A DNA stretch of 64,000 bases, from assembly GCA_011799875.1 (NCBI GenBank), contig CM022301.1:208973771-209037770 (forward strand). Reading direction: 5' to 3'. The notes beneath the pieces were generated by a model. That model was not told where the DNA came from, ran no database searches, and saw nothing but the letters and a program-made list of their open reading frames with translations. This document shows positions 11,205 to 22,906 of the stretch, piece after piece. A program made the position numbers and the translations under genes. The first letter of the stretch is position 1. Every line of letters begins with the position of its first letter. This DNA is from Thinopyrum elongatum. Lineage: Eukaryota; Streptophyta; Magnoliopsida; Poales; Poaceae.

Positions 11205-11479
11205 TTTTTTGTTCCGGTTTGTGTCTAGAACCGGGACTGAAGACTGACCTTTTGTCCTAGTTCCAAACACCAACCGGGACTAAAGGGGTTGCGCTAGGAA
11301 TGAGGCCCTTTAGTCCTGGTTGGTGTCTGAAACCGGAACTAAAGGTCCCAGCCGAACCGGGGCTAATGCCTGCCGAGGCCCGGCCGGCGTCCTAGCCGCT
11401 TGAACCGGGACTGATGCTCACATTAGTCCTGATTCGTAACACGACCGGGACTGTTGCTCTGATCTGGCCAGAACCAAAA
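11205..11479. repeat. CACTA 5' subterminal repeat array
   Basis: Repeated ACCGGGACTAAAGG / TTTAGTCCTGGTTGGTG motifs in both orientations, several paired into palindromes, next to the TIR. In En/Spm elements such motifs are binding sites for the second transposon protein. That role is inferred from family knowledge here. Confidence 0.85.
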
Positions 11480-11497
11480 CCCTGTTTTCTACTAGTG
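11480..11497 (-). repeat. CACTA terminal inverted repeat
   Basis: The minus strand reads CACTAGTAGAAAACAGGG, the conserved end of grass CACTA elements. The next host bases are TGT (11498-11500), the candidate 3-bp target duplication, which cannot be verified without the other end. Confidence 0.9.
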
Positions 11498-11643
11498 TGT
11501 CACTTTCTGTACAAGTAGGGTTTCTACACGTAATGACCAATAGACAATGCAGTCACCGCTGGCCATTTTCACATGTTAGTATTTTTTTCATAGCATTTTG
11601 TAGAAATACGTAAGTTAAAAAGAATATACATACAAATAAATTA

Positions 11644-11724
11644 CTCCATCCGTTCCATAATATAAGAGCATTTTTAACATTAGTGTAGTGTAAAAAACAC
11701 TCTTATATTATGGGATGGAGGAAG
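11644..11724. mobile_element. Stowaway-type MITE (81 bp)
   Basis: CTCCATCCGTTCCATAATAT at the left is mirrored by ATATTATGGGATGGAGGAAG at the right, and TA dinucleotides flank both ends. Size, the CTCCnTCCG terminus and the TA target site are those of Stowaway elements mobilised by Tc1/mariner transposases. The interior forms a near-complete hairpin. Confidence 0.88.
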
Positions 11725-12370
11725 TAACTTATTTAAAAAATGTTTTTGTAATTACAAAAAAAGTTCATATAATTCTAAAAATATATTCTCATTTAACATA
11801 ATGGCCATGTAACTCTAAAAAATATTACTACTTTAGATAATGTTCATGTAATTCTAAAAATATTATATTTAAAATATTGTTCACCTAATTCTAAAAAATG
11901 TTATTATTTAAAGAATGTTAATGTTATCCTATTAAATATCAAGTATTATTTCAAATGTTTCTATAGTTAAATAATATTTTGAAGTATATCATTTTCGTAA
12001 ATTATAAAAATATTAATTTATTATTACGTATTCATAAAAATATTAATGTATTTTTAGGTCGTATTCATGCATTCAGATAAATATTCATGTCATGCAAAAA
12101 AAAATCATGTACTCACTTTCCGAGAAATATTATTATTTAAAATACTGTTCATGTAATTCTTAATAACATTCAAGTATTATTTAAAAATAATTATATAATT
12201 GAAATAGTAAATATGAATTATAATCATATTTATAAATTAAAAATACTATCATTGGAAAATGGGCCGTGGTCACTGCAGCCCATTTAAGCCCCATCTGGGT
12301 CATTAGGTATTTTTCTTAGAGAAATATGGGTCACTGGTGTAGCTATCCCAACAAGACAGCAGGTTTGACT
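11725..12370. other. Gene-free AT-rich stretch
   Basis: AT-rich with loosely repeated ATGTAATTCTAAAAATATTA phrases from about 11.73 to 12.2 kb. No coding sequence or recognisable element ends. Confidence 0.5.
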
Positions 12371-12375
12371 TCGTT

Positions 12376-12432
12376 TGGTGGCTAGCACCTTCGGCTTGTT
12401 ATATGATGAGGTCGCTTGTTCGAACTCCTGAA
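12376..12432 (+). other. tRNA-like Pol III boxes (possible SINE fragment)
   Basis: TGGCTAGCACC resembles an A box and GAGGTCGCTTGTTCGAACTCC contains a B-box-like GTTCGAACTCC about 35 bases downstream. The intervening sequence does not fold as a tRNA and no 3' A-rich tail is obvious. It could be a decayed tRNA-derived SINE or chance. Confidence 0.25.
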
Positions 12433-12479
12433 TTTTGCATCTTCGTTTCCTCTTTGTACTGTTTCCTGACAGGTGGGCC

Positions 12480-13690
12480 TCACTAGTTTTTTAAGGAAAA
12501 AAAATCAAGGGTCTCTTTTGCGATGAAAAAAGTTCCAGTGTGTTTTTCGCAAACGCCCAGGTCACACTCCCATCCCGCCTTTCCGGTCATTGATAGTGGG
12601 TCCCACGCCACCTTAGCGCGCCATGTCAACACGCTGAGCGTATACAAACGTGATAAGCAACGTAGATGCACGCTCAAGCCAAGTTCTGTCACCGGTTCAA
12701 TGTATGCCACAAGTTTTAGCACCAGACTGACTTTTCTTGCCAAGTTCAAGCACCTGTAGTGTAATTGAACTCCTCCGCAATTGACACTTGCTGCACTCTT
12801 GATTACACCGAGCATGGGTCCAAGCTGAATACGGAGGTGCTCGGGTTGTGGCCTTGAAGGACATGCCCGAGCAAGGTGTCACGCGTAAACTGGATTACCC
12901 TGCTGGCTCTGAACGGTGGTGAACCGGCCAATGTAAGGTATGGGCTTGAGCACGGGGTTCCGGTTCATCTGGCGATCCATGAAGGCCCAACTGAGCCGAG
13001 CGCTGTGTCCAGAGGGGACAACTGGTGCCTGGCCATCATTGATGGGGAATCAAAGTCACGCGACCGACGTGAGCACATCCCTCGTCCAGTTACTAGGCAC
13101 GACCGGGACGACGACGACCAGCGACGTAGTGTTCACGGTGACCAACGCGGAAGAGACGCATCCAAGCACAAGCATGGGTGGGGAGAGTGCTTATGTCCTG
13201 CAAGTGCACAGGGTACAACTGTAGCTTTTCAAAGTAACAGTATGGCACACAGGCGTCGTGGCGTTGTCTCGCCCTCATGTGTCCTTTGGAATGCACCCCC
13301 GGCGCAGGTGGTGTCGTGGCGTTGTGCAGTCTCGGATGTGTGAGGCCTTTCAATTGCGTCGATGGTGCAGTGTCATGGCTTCGTCTCGGCCGGCCAGTGC
13401 CATTCGGTCTCACTGATGGTGCTTTGTGTTGTGTTGGGTTGTGTCTTCCCTCTTTGTTTCTTCCCTGTTTGTATGTTGTGGTGTGTGTTTTGTTTCTTCC
13501 ATGTTTGTATGTTGTGGTGTGTGTTGTTTTCGCTTTATCTCTTCTCTTGTGCCTCTGTAATTTTAGTTCACTTGAACCTATCTTATAAAAGGCTGCAAAG
13601 ACTTATAGGCAAATGAATATAATTCAGGTGGGGAGTTCACTACCCTCCTCCTTTCACATAGAGAGCTTAGAAAATGATCTTTCCCTCTTA
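12480..13690. other. Unassigned repeat-like DNA with a short tandem duplication
   Basis: Moderately GC-rich sequence with frames of up to about 155 codons (for example plus strand 12876-13343), none resembling a protein family I know and none with convincing coding composition. At about 13455-13530 a unit of roughly 37 bp (TTTCTTCCxTGTTTGTATG followed by TTGTGGTGTGTGTT) is repeated twice. It is probably mobile DNA of unknown type. Confidence 0.35.
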
Positions 13691-13855
13691 GGAGCATCTA
13701 CAGCGGCGGGCAGCAAATCCGGTCCCTCAAACGCCGCGGACGCGTCCGGGCGCGTTCGGCGGTAGTGACCGGTCACACCTCAATTTTGCTTTTCTGCATC
13801 CGGATACCTCATACTTGAAATCTTAAATCCATACAAAACATGCAAATGAGGAAAT

Positions 13856-14374
13856 CTACGTACTATGTAGATCAAATAAGCTATACTGCCCTAATCCTCG
13901 TCGGAGATGTACACTATCTCCGTGCCCGACTCCGGGTACATGGTACCAGCCGCAACTCCGGCTTCTTCGGCTCCTCCGCGTCGAGTTCGACGAAAAGCGC
14001 GTCGGTCGTTGCCCGTTACTACCGGATGAACTACGGTAGGCCTCCACATAGGCTGCATCCTAGATGGACTCCAGGATGGCCTGCTGCTTTGCCATCTCGG
14101 CCACTTGGGCGACCGCGAACTCCGCCTCCGCGTCCTCCATGCTTAAGCCCACAGCCGACACCAGCTCCTTCGGCTGCTCCACCTCGTCCTTCTCCGGATC
14201 CGCCACCTCCATCGGAACCGGCTGCTGCTCCTCTTCCTCCTCCTCCGGCTTCGACGAGTCCGGAGGCAGGCCGGCTGCGATGCGGGCGGCTCGCCTTGTC
14301 CGGATCTCCTCCTCAATCTGGAAGCGGCGCTCCGGCATGAGCATAGCATAGGTCGTCTTCTTTTGCCGGGTCAT
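13856..14374 (-). pseudogene. Unknown ORF inside the TIR element, one nonsense codon
   Basis: From an ATG at 14374 the frame encodes MTRQKKTTYAMLMPERRF, then an Arg-rich helix (EIRTRRAARIAAGLPP), a poly-Glu run, and an acidic helical region (MEDAEAEFAVAQVAEMAKQQ). A TAG at 14060-14062 follows, beyond which the same frame stays open to 13856 through a Ser/Arg-rich segment (STRRSRRSRSC). The codon is plausibly an original CAG. The acidic/basic helical build suggests a nucleic-acid-associated protein, but I recognise no domain. It may be a transposon-carried ORF or a host fragment. Confidence 0.4.
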
Positions 14375-14609
14375 GCGGACGGCGAGGGAAGAGGGAGGTG
14401 GATATGAAGAGAAATGTGCTCGGATTGGCGGCGCGGAGAGGGCGGAGGAGGTTGTGGCTAGGGTTGGGGACGCCGGCCGGCTTAAATGGCCAGACTTTGG
14501 CCTCAAGCGGCGAGCCGGAGCGGTGCCACGCAACGTTCACACCCCCACAGAAGGAGACGCATGTCGGACTGTTGGGTTTCTGGGCGATTCCGTGTGGGAC
14601 CCGGCCATC

Positions 14610-14935
14610 AGTCCGATGTGGCCGACTCGCCCGATTACGCCCGAGCCTCTCTATACCCGCTCCATATTTGAGTTGGATATGAGGGGTACCGCTCAGCCTG
14701 GGCGTTTGAGGCCCGTTTGGACCAGTTTTTTTCTTTGATCGGTCATTGACCGGGCCGTCCGCCCGGGCGTGGTTGACTCGCTCGATCGCGCCCGGGTCTC
14801 TCTATGCCCACTCCATATTTGGGTTGGATATGAGGGATACCGCTCAGTCCGGGCGTTTGAGGCCTTTTTAGACCAGTTTTTTTTCTTTGATCGGTCATTG
14901 ACCAGCCCGTCCGTCTGGGCGTTTGAAATGGTTTT
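14610..14935. repeat. Tandem repeat, unit 151 bp, two copies plus remnant
   Basis: GACTCGCCCGATTACGCCCG...CTCTCTATACCCGCTCC... recurs 151 bp further on (CTCTCTATGCCCACTCC...), each copy including GGTCATTGACC and ending GGGCGT. A shortened third copy (GGTCATTGACCAGCCCGTCC) follows next to the element's right end. It lies inside the TIR element. Confidence 0.75.
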
Positions 14936-14956
14936 GGGTGGCCTCCTATAGATGCT

Positions 14957-15950
14957 CTAAGATTGATATGATAAAAAGTAGGAGATGGAAAATTTAGAAA
15001 AATCGATGGAGGGTGGGAGGATGGACGGGAGAAAATTTGACTCAAGATGATACCTTATTTCCTTTTTATTAAGTGGACAGAGATAGAAATATTTTTTACA
15101 TGCGCTAACCCAAACCTGAATTCGCCTGAAACCAACTGTCAGCCATTGTTTCGATGGGCCGGGATCAAGTAGAAGCCACACGTCGATGATTTTGGTCCAA
15201 AAGCACAAGAGGAGCCACACCACACAAACTGCCCAGCCAAGGAAGGATTCTCTCTTCTTCTAGAAAATAAGGGATTCTTTCCTCCACAGATCGCAATCCA
15301 CCTTCAACGGATCCACATATCCTTCAACTGATCCACATATCCATACGTGAATTCACTGGTGTGCAATTAAGAGCACAGCAGCACCACAAATCACAAAAGC
15401 AGCACCAGCCAGCCAAGTGCACCTGAATTCGTTTCATTCTCCATCCATACACAAAAAGAAGAAGAAGAAGGCGAAAAAAAATAGAACTGTAAATGTGAAC
15501 CACAAGAAGTGGAAAGGAAGAGCACAAAGCTGAGATCCAATTCTGCACACGTGAAATTAAAAGCCACAACACAAAGGGCCAAACCACATGAAGCAATGAA
15601 TGGCTGCATATGACAAGGTTTTAAGCCAGTAATGGCCCCCTCTTTCCTGCTAAGAAAGCAGGCCAGGCCACCGCATGTTCTCCAGGTACATGATCATGTT
15701 CCTGCCTTGATCGTGCATTCAGTGAACTGGAGCACCAACGTGCCATGTTTGCGCAAGTACTGGGAAGGTCAAAAAAAATACTGGGGGCCGACATTAGAAG
15801 CAGGAATCATGAATCAAATTGGCAGCCCAAAAGATGACATATCGCAGAAGTGAATGTACATAAGGAAATGATTATGGGACTCGCACGGAAAACTCTTACA
15901 AAGACTCTGGTAGATAGTTTGACACTCCCCCCACGCTAGCACCAAACTTT
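14957..15950. other. Gene-free stretch downstream of actin
   Basis: No convincing gene. There is a small direct duplication of GATCCACATATCC with TTCAAC (15.31-15.34 kb) and a GAAGAAGAAG run near 15.46 kb. The rightmost part, from about 15.95 kb, merges into the likely actin 3' untranslated region. Confidence 0.5.
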
Positions 15951-16180
15951 TTGGCATGAAAAAAGAAACCGGAACATGCGGTATATGATTCAGCACCGGT
16001 CAAATATAGCAGCCCACTGAACATATTACGAGTCTACAAGGTACACAATTTTGACCCAACAAATTAATCCGGCAATACAGTCAACAGAATCCCAGCAATC
16101 TCAAACATAGTAGCTTACATGGCAAGGACTTGAGAAAAGAACAGCCAGAATAGATTCAGAAGACCCAAACAATTCGCAAC
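15950..16180 (-). other. Probable actin 3' untranslated region
   Basis: Sequence following the actin stop on the minus strand is T-rich and non-repetitive, as expected of a plant 3' UTR. The polyadenylation site cannot be fixed; the left limit is a guess. Confidence 0.4.
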
Positions 16181-17603
<1,423 letters not shown>

Positions 17604-18325
17604 TTGATTGAGTACTCTGTTGCACAAATTTTGACAAGAAGGCCATTATTACCAGATATCAACGAAAAAAGTCACACGAACAGAAGAAAAATCACCATGA
17701 GAAATCTCAATGTTACTACGTTGCAGCAAAAATGTTAGCACCTACAACATCATCTGAGTTTTACATGCCGTAACTCTGCCTTTTCTTTTCTCCCACTTTA
17801 TAGTACTCCAATATTTGTGTGTAATATACAGCATATATGACTTGCAAAATCTGTAAGCAAATCAATCGATGGTCCAATCATCTACACTCTGATCAAGAAC
17901 CAAACAAGAACATCCACATGCAGTTTCTTGGCCGTTATAACTCTACTAGGACACAATCTAAGAGCACATCGCAGCCCATCAGTTCCAGGTCCTAACTGTT
18001 ACACTCCGGGGCCAGGGGGGAAAAGGCGAAGAAAGAACCGTACAAATTAGTCCTTTCTCGGGTAATCCGTCAGATCTAGCACGCCCCAGCCCCGACCGCG
18101 CAGAAATTGCATGCTTCCAGGCCAAAATTAGCAGGGATAATCCGGAAAAGAAGAAAGGAAACTGGTGCGAGGATGGCCGGGCGTGCTTACCCGGGGATCT
18201 AGGGGAACCTGCCCGCCTGAGGACCTCCCACCGAGATGAGCGGCAGCTGCAGAGAGCGGAGGAAGAGGATGAGGGGGTGGGTGGCGGCGGTGGCGGCGAA
18301 CCAGGCAGAGGCAGGAGAACCAAGT
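17604..18325 (-). other. Actin 5' untranslated region with leader intron
   Basis: A leader intron is inferred at 18190-17617 (574 bp): donor CCCGG|GTAAGC and acceptor AACAG|AGTACT, leaving 13 untranslated bases before the ATG at 17603. The first exon (about 18320-18191) is C/T-rich and contains no ATG. A long intron between a short non-coding exon and the start codon is characteristic of grass actin genes and often raises expression; that effect here is inference. Confidence 0.75.
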
Positions 18326-18348
18326 GCTAGGCTTGGCCTCGTGCCCTC

Positions 18349-18355
18349 TTTTATA
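18349..18355 (-). promoter_or_regulatory. Actin TATA box
   Basis: TATAAAA on the minus strand, in the context GTGCGTATAAAAGAGGGC, stands about 160 bp upstream of the leader intron donor. It places transcription start near 18,320. DNA further upstream becomes AT-rich and then repetitive within about 200 bp, so the proximal promoter is short. Confidence 0.7.
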
Positions 18356-21112
18356 CGCACACATATTTATTTTTCCAGCCCTCTCTTGTTTTCCCTGAGG
18401 CAAATAAATAAAATATTTAATTTCATCCGCCAGTTTTCATGGAAAAATGGTATAAAAACGAGATTTTTTTCTTTAAATAGTATGAATTGCTTACCACATG
18501 TGTCACATAGTATAAAAAGAGCGGATTGCGCCAACATCTTATCATTTCTCTCGAAACAGGCTTCGTCCAGCTTTATATATAAAGCACCAATAAAACAAAG
18601 TACATGGCCGAACGATACAAGGTGAAGAGGTAGCTCTCTTACAAAGCCGATCCTAAAATAATCGGCACACGTACACGCGACTACATTACTGAAAGATAAC
18701 ACAAGAGGAACTGAGTACAACGTCATGCCACGCTCTAGTACACCTAAGCTCCACAACAACGTCCTCATGAGGGAAACCGGTGCCACGCGTCGCCGCTACC
18801 GAGTCCACAATGAACAAAAGGTTTTCACTTGGAATCCGGACACGAAGGGGAGCACCACGACGACATCTTCAAGAAGAGAGCAACACCTGCGAGCGGCACC
18901 GCCGTCCGTGCCTGAGCACAGAGCTTGCGTGCGGTAGCTCCCGCGTGCCACCACGAGGTCTTCAAGAGGAACACAACGATATCAGAATTGTAACACCCCA
19001 TGTAATGGCCACTGTGATCATCTGCTAAGTATGCCAAGTCGTCTCCATTTGTAGTGCCTAGTCATAGTGGTTAATCAAAACAATTCAAATTCTATTCTGA
19101 AAATCAACTCAAATTCAAAAGTGAAATATGAAGTTGCTCAAACACTATCGGAAAAATGTTCATTAATTAGCACATAATCCAGAAGCAATTATAAAAACAT
19201 AATCAATATTAAATGAGTTAGCTAAATGACTCAAACAATATGAAATAGCACCAAAACAGAACCATTTAATTCATTTATGATAATATCAAATCCAAATAAA
19301 ATCCTACTTTGCCCAAACCAGTTTTTGGTGAAAGTTAACATTGCACTGTAATATTTGGGCCAAGTCTCACATTTTACAAAAGTGCAAATGTGGTCTAACA
19401 ATTAAAAAAACAGAAAAGAAATAAAGAAACAGAAAACAGAAAAATAGAAAATAAAACGAGGCACTGTGCACTGGGCCTAAGTGCACAGTGCCCCGAGCCC
19501 AGCCCACCACGGCCTCTTTCTCCCTCCTTCCCTCTCTCTCTGTCGCCGTGTCGCCACCGCCGTGGCTGCGCGCGCGCGAGCCGGCCGTTCGCCGACACGG
19601 CGACGGCCACCGACGCCACCAACGCGAGGGGATAAGAACGCAGCTTCGTCCATTCCCCCTGGCCTCCCTCGCCACTTCTTCCCCCCTCTCTTTCCCTCGA
19701 ACGCGCCCGCCTCGCTGATCCTCTCTGTCCGAGCGCGCTCGCCGCCGCTGCTCCGTCAGCCTCGCGGCCACCGGCGCCCTTGAGCCTCTCCGTGAAGTCC
19801 AGAAGATTCGCCGGCGTCTGCTTCTTCCTCCTCGACCACGCGAGTGAGCTGCAGGCCGCTGCAACGCCCGGAGTCGGTCGATCCCCATCTCAGAACACAG
19901 GAGCTCGCCGGCGTCGATCCCCTGCACGGCAGCTCCTAAATCTCTCACGGGCCTACTTGTGCCGCTCGGTGAGCACTTCCCCTTCTCCTGTGCTGCTCGC
20001 TCACTACCCATAGCTAGCTAGCACTGCCGCGCGCCGTTTCCGTACTCCGGCCGCCGCCTGCCGTTTCGTTGTCACGGCCACAATCGGCCGAGCTTGCGTC
20101 CGAGCTCGTATTCGAGCTCTTGGAGCTCGTAGGCGCCTAACGCCGCTCCCCGCGTCGCTTGACATGCCCCATATCGCCGTGGCCACCCGCACCCGAACTC
20201 CGGCGTCCGCCGCGGTCGACTCCGCCGCAGATTTAGGTCACCTCCGGCGAAACCGTTAGCACCACGCGACGCGCGCGAGCGCTAGCTTTCGAACGCAAGT
20301 GGTCGCGCGCGAAAAGACCTACCGTAGCGCATTTCCGACGAACTCCGGCGCTCGGCCACCGCGGATTAGGTCGCCTGAGCTCCTCCGGCGCCGCTGCTGA
20401 GCTGGCCAGCGTGGGGCCCACCCCTATGAGGCTGACAGTGGGTCCCAGCGCCTCGGTTGACTTCGTTGACTGCGGTCAACGCCATTACTGTTCACCCACT
20501 GTGTATGACAAGTGGGCCCCACCGTAATTTAGTTAATTAAGACATTTTTTTAATAAATAAAAGTAATTAGTTTAGTTAGTTAGACACTGACTGGTGGGGC
20601 CTACTAGGTAATTAACCCTGTTTAGTTTTAATTAAACTCAGCTAATCCCTATCACTGACATGTGGGGCCCACATGTCAGGTTTGACCTGGTCAGCTGACC
20701 AGTTGACTGCTGACGTCAGCATTGCATCATGCTGATGTCATAATTCCCTTTTCTATTAAATAAATAAATTCCAGAAAATGCAAAATCTTTGAAAATTCAT
20801 AACTTTTAAACCATAGCTCAGATTGAAAAACTTAAAACATGAAAGTTGATCAGAACGATGAGACAAATCTGATCGTTTCGTCTGTTTCGATGCCGGAACC
20901 CCCTACATAGGAGAACCCATAACTTTCCGTCCGTTTCCGGTATATAAATAGTGCACATCCACCGATTAACAAGTCCCACTTTAATTCTAAAATAACTAAA
21001 ATGACTCAGATGCACCTTTAGGCAACCCTGCACTGCATCCTAGCATAGCATACTCTGTGTTGCATATGTTTGTTGTCTATTTATCTGTTTCTTCCCCCTC
21101 TTCTCTCTCGGT

Positions 21113-21215
21113 AGACCCCGACATTGACGTAGCTCCCGAGACCGACGCAGCTCCGGAGGTCGACTACGCCCCTGACGACCAGACTCTTGCCACCGAGCTT
21201 CCAGGCAAGCACCCC
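21113..21215 (+). CDS. X-family coding-like block 1 (acidic)
   Basis: After a CGGTAG acceptor-like site the frame reads VDPDIDVAPETDAAPEVDY and continues to ELPGKHP. The X copy at 47.6 kb (minus) keeps the same frame: VDPETDTAPVINYV...ELPDKHPP. Keeping Asp/Glu/Pro codons while the DNA has diverged suggests this was once translated, perhaps as an exon upstream of block 2. I recognise no protein family. Confidence 0.35.
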
Positions 21216-22801
21216 CTTTTTGAACATTCCGATATCGCCTATTCTCTTCCCTCTTATGCTTGCATTAGAAGTTGCTGCTATTACTGTTATACTATTTCTG
21301 CTGCATAGCCTGTTTATTGTAACCTGCTGTTGATTCCTACTTGCTTATCCTAAACTGCTTAGTATAGTCTGGGTAGAGACCCATCAGAGACCCCCACTTT
21401 GTCCCGACTGCCTCGCTGGATTATCAGAAGACCCGATCATCGGGATCGAAGACTAGGCCCCGGCACCGCACGTCACTTCCCCTTAGTTGCTCGACACTAC
21501 TGGGTTACTATCAAGTGCCGAGGGTGATACCTCGTCCGCACTTCTGATGATAACCTTGTAGGTTAGTTAAACGGTCGTGGTCAGTGAGGGTGATTCCTCC
21601 TACACCACCCCCGATAACGACACCGTCGTGCAACTCCTCCAGAGTGGACCTCGAGGGTGATTCCTCCTTCGTTCACCTTGACGATAACATCAGGTGGAAT
21701 TCCATCGAGGGTGATTCCTCAGGGTTCCCCTTGGTGTTAGACACACGGTTACTATGGTTACTATGACTTTGCACTGATCTATGTTACTAAAGATGGGTCG
21801 GCCCTGAGGGGTACCCGCGCGAGCTTAATTGCGAAGTGATGTGGAGTCGGGTGGACCTGGATGGTGCCCGAGAGTTGAACACGAGGCGTGGCCGGGCATT
21901 CTTAGCCCTTGCCGCAAGTCCTCGAGACGGGGCGACGGGGTCACATCTTTCGTGAGTCTCTGCTCGTTACAGCACTACCAACACACTAACGATTTGGATA
22001 TTTGATCCGAGTGGCCTCTGGCCTGATAGCACTAACCATCACGTGGGCATAGTATGGGCGTTCTGCGTCGTATATTTCAGTCGGAGCTTAATAGACGTCA
22101 GTGACTGAGCGGCGCGCGCTGGGTTGGACTGGTAACGCCCTGCACTTGTATAAGGGGGGCTAGGTCTGCTCACCGGCCGCGTTCGCAACATGCAGGAGCG
22201 TCCGGGGCGATGGCCCAAGACCCCTGGATGCCTAGGTTTAGTCCGGCGTGCTGGCCTCTCTGTTAAGTATTCGGTCGGGTTGCGACGTATCGTTTGGCCG
22301 AGGCCGGGCATGACCCAGAAAAGTGTGTCCGGCCGGAGTTAAGCGAGCGTGGTGGGTAAGTTGGTGCACCCCTGCAGGGAAGAACTAATCTATCGATAGC
22401 CTATCCTACGGTAACGGACACTCGGAGTTGTATCCCGATCGGAACAACTAGAACCGGTGACTTGAGATGATACTGAATAGTATGGCTCTGTGATTGCTTT
22501 CTCGTAGGGAGTCGAGGAAGAATCTCTGGGCGAGGTTGTTAACATTACTACTACTTTACATTATGCTAATCTGCACTCTTCTAATGCTGCAAGACCGATG
22601 AAGATGCTTGAAGATGCTAGTCTTCGATAGGACTAGGCCTTCCTCTCTATTCTGGCATTTCTGCAGCCCAGTCCACATATACAGCCCTCCTTTGAAAATG
22701 TTGCATATGTAGTGTAGATCCTTGCTTGCTGAGTACTTCGGATGAGTACTCACGTTTGCTTTACTTTCTTTTTCTCCCCATATCCAATTGTCGCAACCAG
22801 A

Positions 22802-22906
22802 TGACGGAGCCCCGGAGCCAGCTGCCCCCGCCGACGGCTACTATTACTACTACCCTCCCGGCGAGTACTACTACGAGGAGCCGACCGACGACCAGGAGTA
22901 GGTTCG
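22802..22906 (+). CDS. X-family coding-like block 2 (Tyr-rich C-terminus)
   Basis: After a CAACCAG acceptor-like site the frame encodes DGAPEPAAPADGYYYYYPP, then EYYYEEPTDDQE and a stop. X copies at 32.1-32.2 kb and 63.47-63.58 kb (both minus) encode the same ending with substitutions: DDYYYLDGVYYYLEAADDQE and YYYYPEDGYCYELTDDQE, each followed by TAG. The first in-block ATG is in frame in the 63.5-kb copy but out of frame in this one. It may be the last exon of a captured or element-specific small gene. Function unknown. Confidence 0.4.

Larger units (their letters stand above)
1..11497 (-). mobile_element. CACTA (En/Spm) DNA transposon, 5' end and body
   Basis: The right boundary is a terminal inverted repeat at 11480-11497 that reads CACTAGTAGAAAACAGGG on the minus strand, the typical start of grass CACTA elements. 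Reading leftwards come subterminal repeats (11.21-11.48 kb), a TATA-like box (about 11.19 kb), the TNP2-type transposase (9954-6624), a captured SPT6 fragment (6.19-5.15 kb), a second block of subterminal-type repeats (4.37-4.56 kb) and a second ORF (2722 to the window edge). No partner TIR is visible on the left, so the element continues beyond position 1. The internal repeat block leaves open that two CACTA copies lie here head to tail. Confidence 0.85.
13692..14956 (-). mobile_element. TIR DNA transposon of about 1.26 kb, type unresolved
   Basis: The left end reads GAGCATCTACAG and the right end CTATAGATGCTC, an imperfect inverted pair, with TTA/TAA next to the ends. Sharp GC-rich composition starts and stops at these points. 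The interior holds one broken ORF (minus strand) and a tandem repeat. TIR and flanks suggest a PIF/Harbinger- or hAT-like non-autonomous element, but no target duplication could be confirmed. Confidence 0.5.

Noticed and set aside
12376..12432. Functional tRNA gene
   Set aside because: A- and B-box-like strings exist, but the sequence does not give acceptor, D, anticodon and T arms in cloverleaf order.
12876..13343. 155-codon open frame on the plus strand
   Set aside because: It overlaps other frames in GC-rich DNA, shows no known motif, has no supporting splice or promoter context, and lies between mobile elements.
19367..20421. Several long Arg/Pro/Ala-rich frames on both strands
   Set aside because: They lie in the GC-rich part of X copy A, where stop codons are rare by composition. 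The frames are not kept in copy B.
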